From: an uncultured Bacteroidales bacterium
Lineage (GTDB): Bacteria > Bacteroidota > Bacteroidia > Bacteroidales > FEN-979
DNA: 64,000 nucleotides
Assembly (NCBI GenBank): GCA_903916595.1
Contig: CAIWXI010000137.1
Coordinates: 20,697 to 84,696, forward strand
Direction of reading: 5' to 3'
The position numbers and the translations under genes are program-made. Shown here in pieces: positions 62,557 to 64,000 of the stretch. The notes under the pieces are model-generated. The model saw nothing but the letters and a program-made list of their open reading frames with translations. It did not search any database and had not been told where the DNA came from. Each line of letters opens with the position of its first letter. The first letter of the stretch is position 1.

Positions 62557-63750
62557 ATGAAAAGGATAGTAGTACTGGTGTTAATGGTTATCACTGTTAC
62601 ACTTGCGTTTGGTCAAAAAGCTGTCCGCCAGACAGCATCTAATTACCTGAAAGAAGGGAAGCTAGACAAAGCTCTTGAATCCATCAACCTGTGTATTCAG
62701 GATCCCAGCATGGCGCAGGATCCCAAAGCATGGTTTATAAGGGGCAATATTTATTCAGAAATCGCAAACACAAAGGATGAAAATTTTAAATCCCTTGATC
62801 CCGATCCTTTGACTAAAGCTCTTGAATCTTATAAGAAAGCAACTCTGTTTGATGAGAAGAAAGAATATACGGAAGATATTTTCCAGAAGGTGAACTGGCA
62901 GAGGAATAAATATTTTAATGAAGCAGTTGAATTTTACGGGAAGAAAGATTTCAAAAGTGCAATGCTCTCTTTTGATCATGGCTTTGCTGCTCTTGCAGCA
63001 ATCAATATTCCCGACACCCTGTCATTGTTTTATGCAGCTACCTGTGCATCTCTTGCAAATGATATGACCCCGGCGAAGGCATACCTTATTGACTTGTTAA
63101 AGTTTAAGGCGAAGTCAGTCGTTATATATTCTTCTTTATCAGAATTATATCGTCAGGAAAAAGATTCAGGAGCTGCCCTTGGAGTAATACGTGAAGGCCA
63201 GAAAATGTATCCAGGGAATATGCCCTTATTTCTTGCCGAAACGAATATCTATCTCACTTTTAATAACACTACGAAAGCCCTGGCGAATTTGAGGCTTGCT
63301 TCACAGAAAGACAGTGCCAACCCGACGATTTACTATGCATTAGGTACTATTTATAATAAACTCGTTGATGATACTACGAAGACTCCCGAGATGAGAGACC
63401 AGATGTTTAATCTTGCAGTTGAGGCTTATAAAAAGGCAATACAGTTAAAACCCGATTATTTTGATCCTGTATTCAACCTTGGCGCTTTGTATGTTAACAA
63501 AGCTGTTATTTATGATGACAGAGCCAAGAACTTACCGCTTGATGCAGAGGCTGAGTTCAAAACCCAGAAGGCAGAGGCCGACAAATATCTTGAAGCAGCA
63601 ATTCCATATCTGGAGAAAGCAACGGAAATGCAACCTACAGATGTTTCAACTCTGAGTTCTCTGAAGCAGATTTATATCCGGCAGCAGAAAATGGACAAGG
63701 TTAAAGCTGTGAATGAAAAGATAAATGTTGTACAGCAGCAGAAGAAGTAG
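62557..63750 (+). CDS. Exported TPR repeat protein
   Basis: The 397-residue protein has a signal peptide (MKRIVVLVLMVITVTLAFGQ) and tetratricopeptide repeats along the whole length, for example NYLKEGKLDKALESINLCI, AVEAYKKAIQLKPDYFDPVFNLG and ATEMQPTDVSTLSSL. Such proteins serve as scaffolds in the periplasm; the partner is unknown. It has its own promoter box downstream of gyrA and ends at a strong terminator. Confidence 0.8.
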   Translation: MKRIVVLVLMVITVTLAFGQKAVRQTASNYLKEGKLDKALESINLCIQDPSMAQDPKAWFIRGNIYSEIANTKDENFKSLDPDPLTKALESYKKATLFDEKKEYTEDIFQKVNWQRNKYFNEAVEFYGKKDFKSAMLSFDHGFAALAAINIPDTLSLFYAATCASLANDMTPAKAYLIDLLKFKAKSVVIYSSLSELYRQEKDSGAALGVIREGQKMYPGNMPLFLAETNIYLTFNNTTKALANLRLASQKDSANPTIYYALGTIYNKLVDDTTKTPEMRDQMFNLAVEAYKKAIQLKPDYFDPVFNLGALYVNKAVIYDDRAKNLPLDAEAEFKTQKAEADKYLEAAIPYLEKATEMQPTDVSTLSSLKQIYIRQQKMDKVKAVNEKINVVQQQKK

Positions 63751-63765
63751 GGGATTAGAGAATCC

Positions 63766-63812
63766 TATAAAAGCAAGAAGCCGCATCCAAAGTGCGGCTT
63801 CTTGCTTTTATA
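63766..63812. terminator. Strong bidirectional terminator stem-loop
   Basis: A perfect 20-bp stem (63766-63785 with 63793-63812) closes a 7-nt loop (TCCAAAG). The A-rich left end and T-rich right end of the stem provide CTTTTATA on both strands. It lies 15 nt after the TPR gene and 18 nt before a possible convergent gene end, which fits termination from both sides. Confidence 0.88.
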
Positions 63813-63830
63813 GCATGCCGGAGGGGCAGT

Positions 63831-63998
63831 TCATTCAATCATATTTCTACTTAACATAATATTAATTATAAGACAAATATAATTTGCACCATAATATTGT
63901 CCAAAGCTATAAAAAGGTGGAAATGGAGTGTTCGGCGGTGCACAAAATTCAGATACATATTCATTTAAATAAAGCTTATGGTAAGAATGCCCACTAAG
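63831..63998 (-). CDS. Possible C-terminal end of a convergent gene (partial, unknown)
   Basis: On the minus strand a frame is open from the window edge for 55 codons to the TGA at 63831-63833. It includes a proline-rich APPNTPFPPFY stretch and an ICLIINIML hydrophobic end. The position just beyond a bidirectional terminator supports a real gene end, but the segment is short and more AT-rich than the neighbours, and I cannot assign a family. It may be noncoding. Confidence 0.3.
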   Translation of the reverse strand, partial: LSGHSYHKLYLNEYVSEFCAPPNTPFPPFYSFGQYYGANYICLIINIMLSRNMIE

Positions 63999-64000
63999 GA

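Noticed and set aside
1..64000. tRNA or rRNA genes and insertion sequences
   Set aside because: All gaps over 100 nt were read for cloverleaf arms, CCA ends and transposase-like frames; none was convincing.

Overview
The window is an ordinary chromosomal stretch of a Bacteroidota bacterium, most likely an environmental member of the Bacteroidales/Marinilabiliales. The main evidence is: repeated matches to the Bacteroidota promoter (-33 TTTG/TTG, -7 TAnnTTTG) before many genes; two secreted peptidases with a type IX secretion (T9SS) C-terminal domain; the divergent Bacteroidota omega subunit next to bamD and coaBC; a DUF4835 gene between coaBC and recN; the alternative GlmU-like enzyme; and a Lys-type phosphoglycerate dehydrogenase. 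I saw no rRNA, tRNA, CRISPR array, transposase, prophage or plasmid function.

Left part (1-16 kb): the end of sucD, a beta-helix lipoprotein on the other strand, and a four-gene glycogen operon: debranching enzyme, GT4 glycosyltransferase, GH57 hydrolase with a lysine-rich tail, and a 1415-residue fusion of a GT3 glycogen synthase with a short-type alpha-glucan phosphorylase. A 16-copy heptamer repeat separates this from fabG and a VWA-type membrane protein. On the minus strand follow an ABC exporter pair and the dnaA - low-molecular-weight phosphatase - threonine dehydratase - RsmI-like methyltransferase cluster.

Middle (19-45 kb): yigZ, prmC, yggS, an LTA-synthase-like membrane sulfatase, a second heptamer array, and the serine operon serC-serA-four-helix-bundle gene-DUF1015 on the minus strand. 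These are followed by a LuxC-like acyl-CoA reductase, rpmE2, the GlmU-like gene, lon, an M1 peptidase, an oligopeptide-binding lipoprotein, a metallo-hydrolase with ispH, a conserved unknown gene with dapA, an M14 carboxypeptidase, and an alpha-oxoamine synthase with a membrane protein.

Right part (44.5-64 kb): bamD-rpoZ-coaBC-DUF4835-recN-fabI; then etfB-etfA, a membrane FeS/CCG protein and an acyl-CoA dehydrogenase. This last group reads as a complete electron path from acyl-CoA oxidation through ETF to the quinone pool. It ends with a membrane-anchored unknown, clpC, gyrA, a TPR protein, a strong bidirectional terminator, and possibly the tail of one more gene at the edge.

No convincingly new multi-gene system was found. 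The observations most worth following are the heptamer/octamer tandem repeats that start at or just after stop codons, two promoters whose -7 box lies 4-5 nt from the start codon (candidate leaderless mRNAs for bamD and the sulfatase), the synthase-phosphorylase fusion, and the inverted repeats upstream of dnaA.
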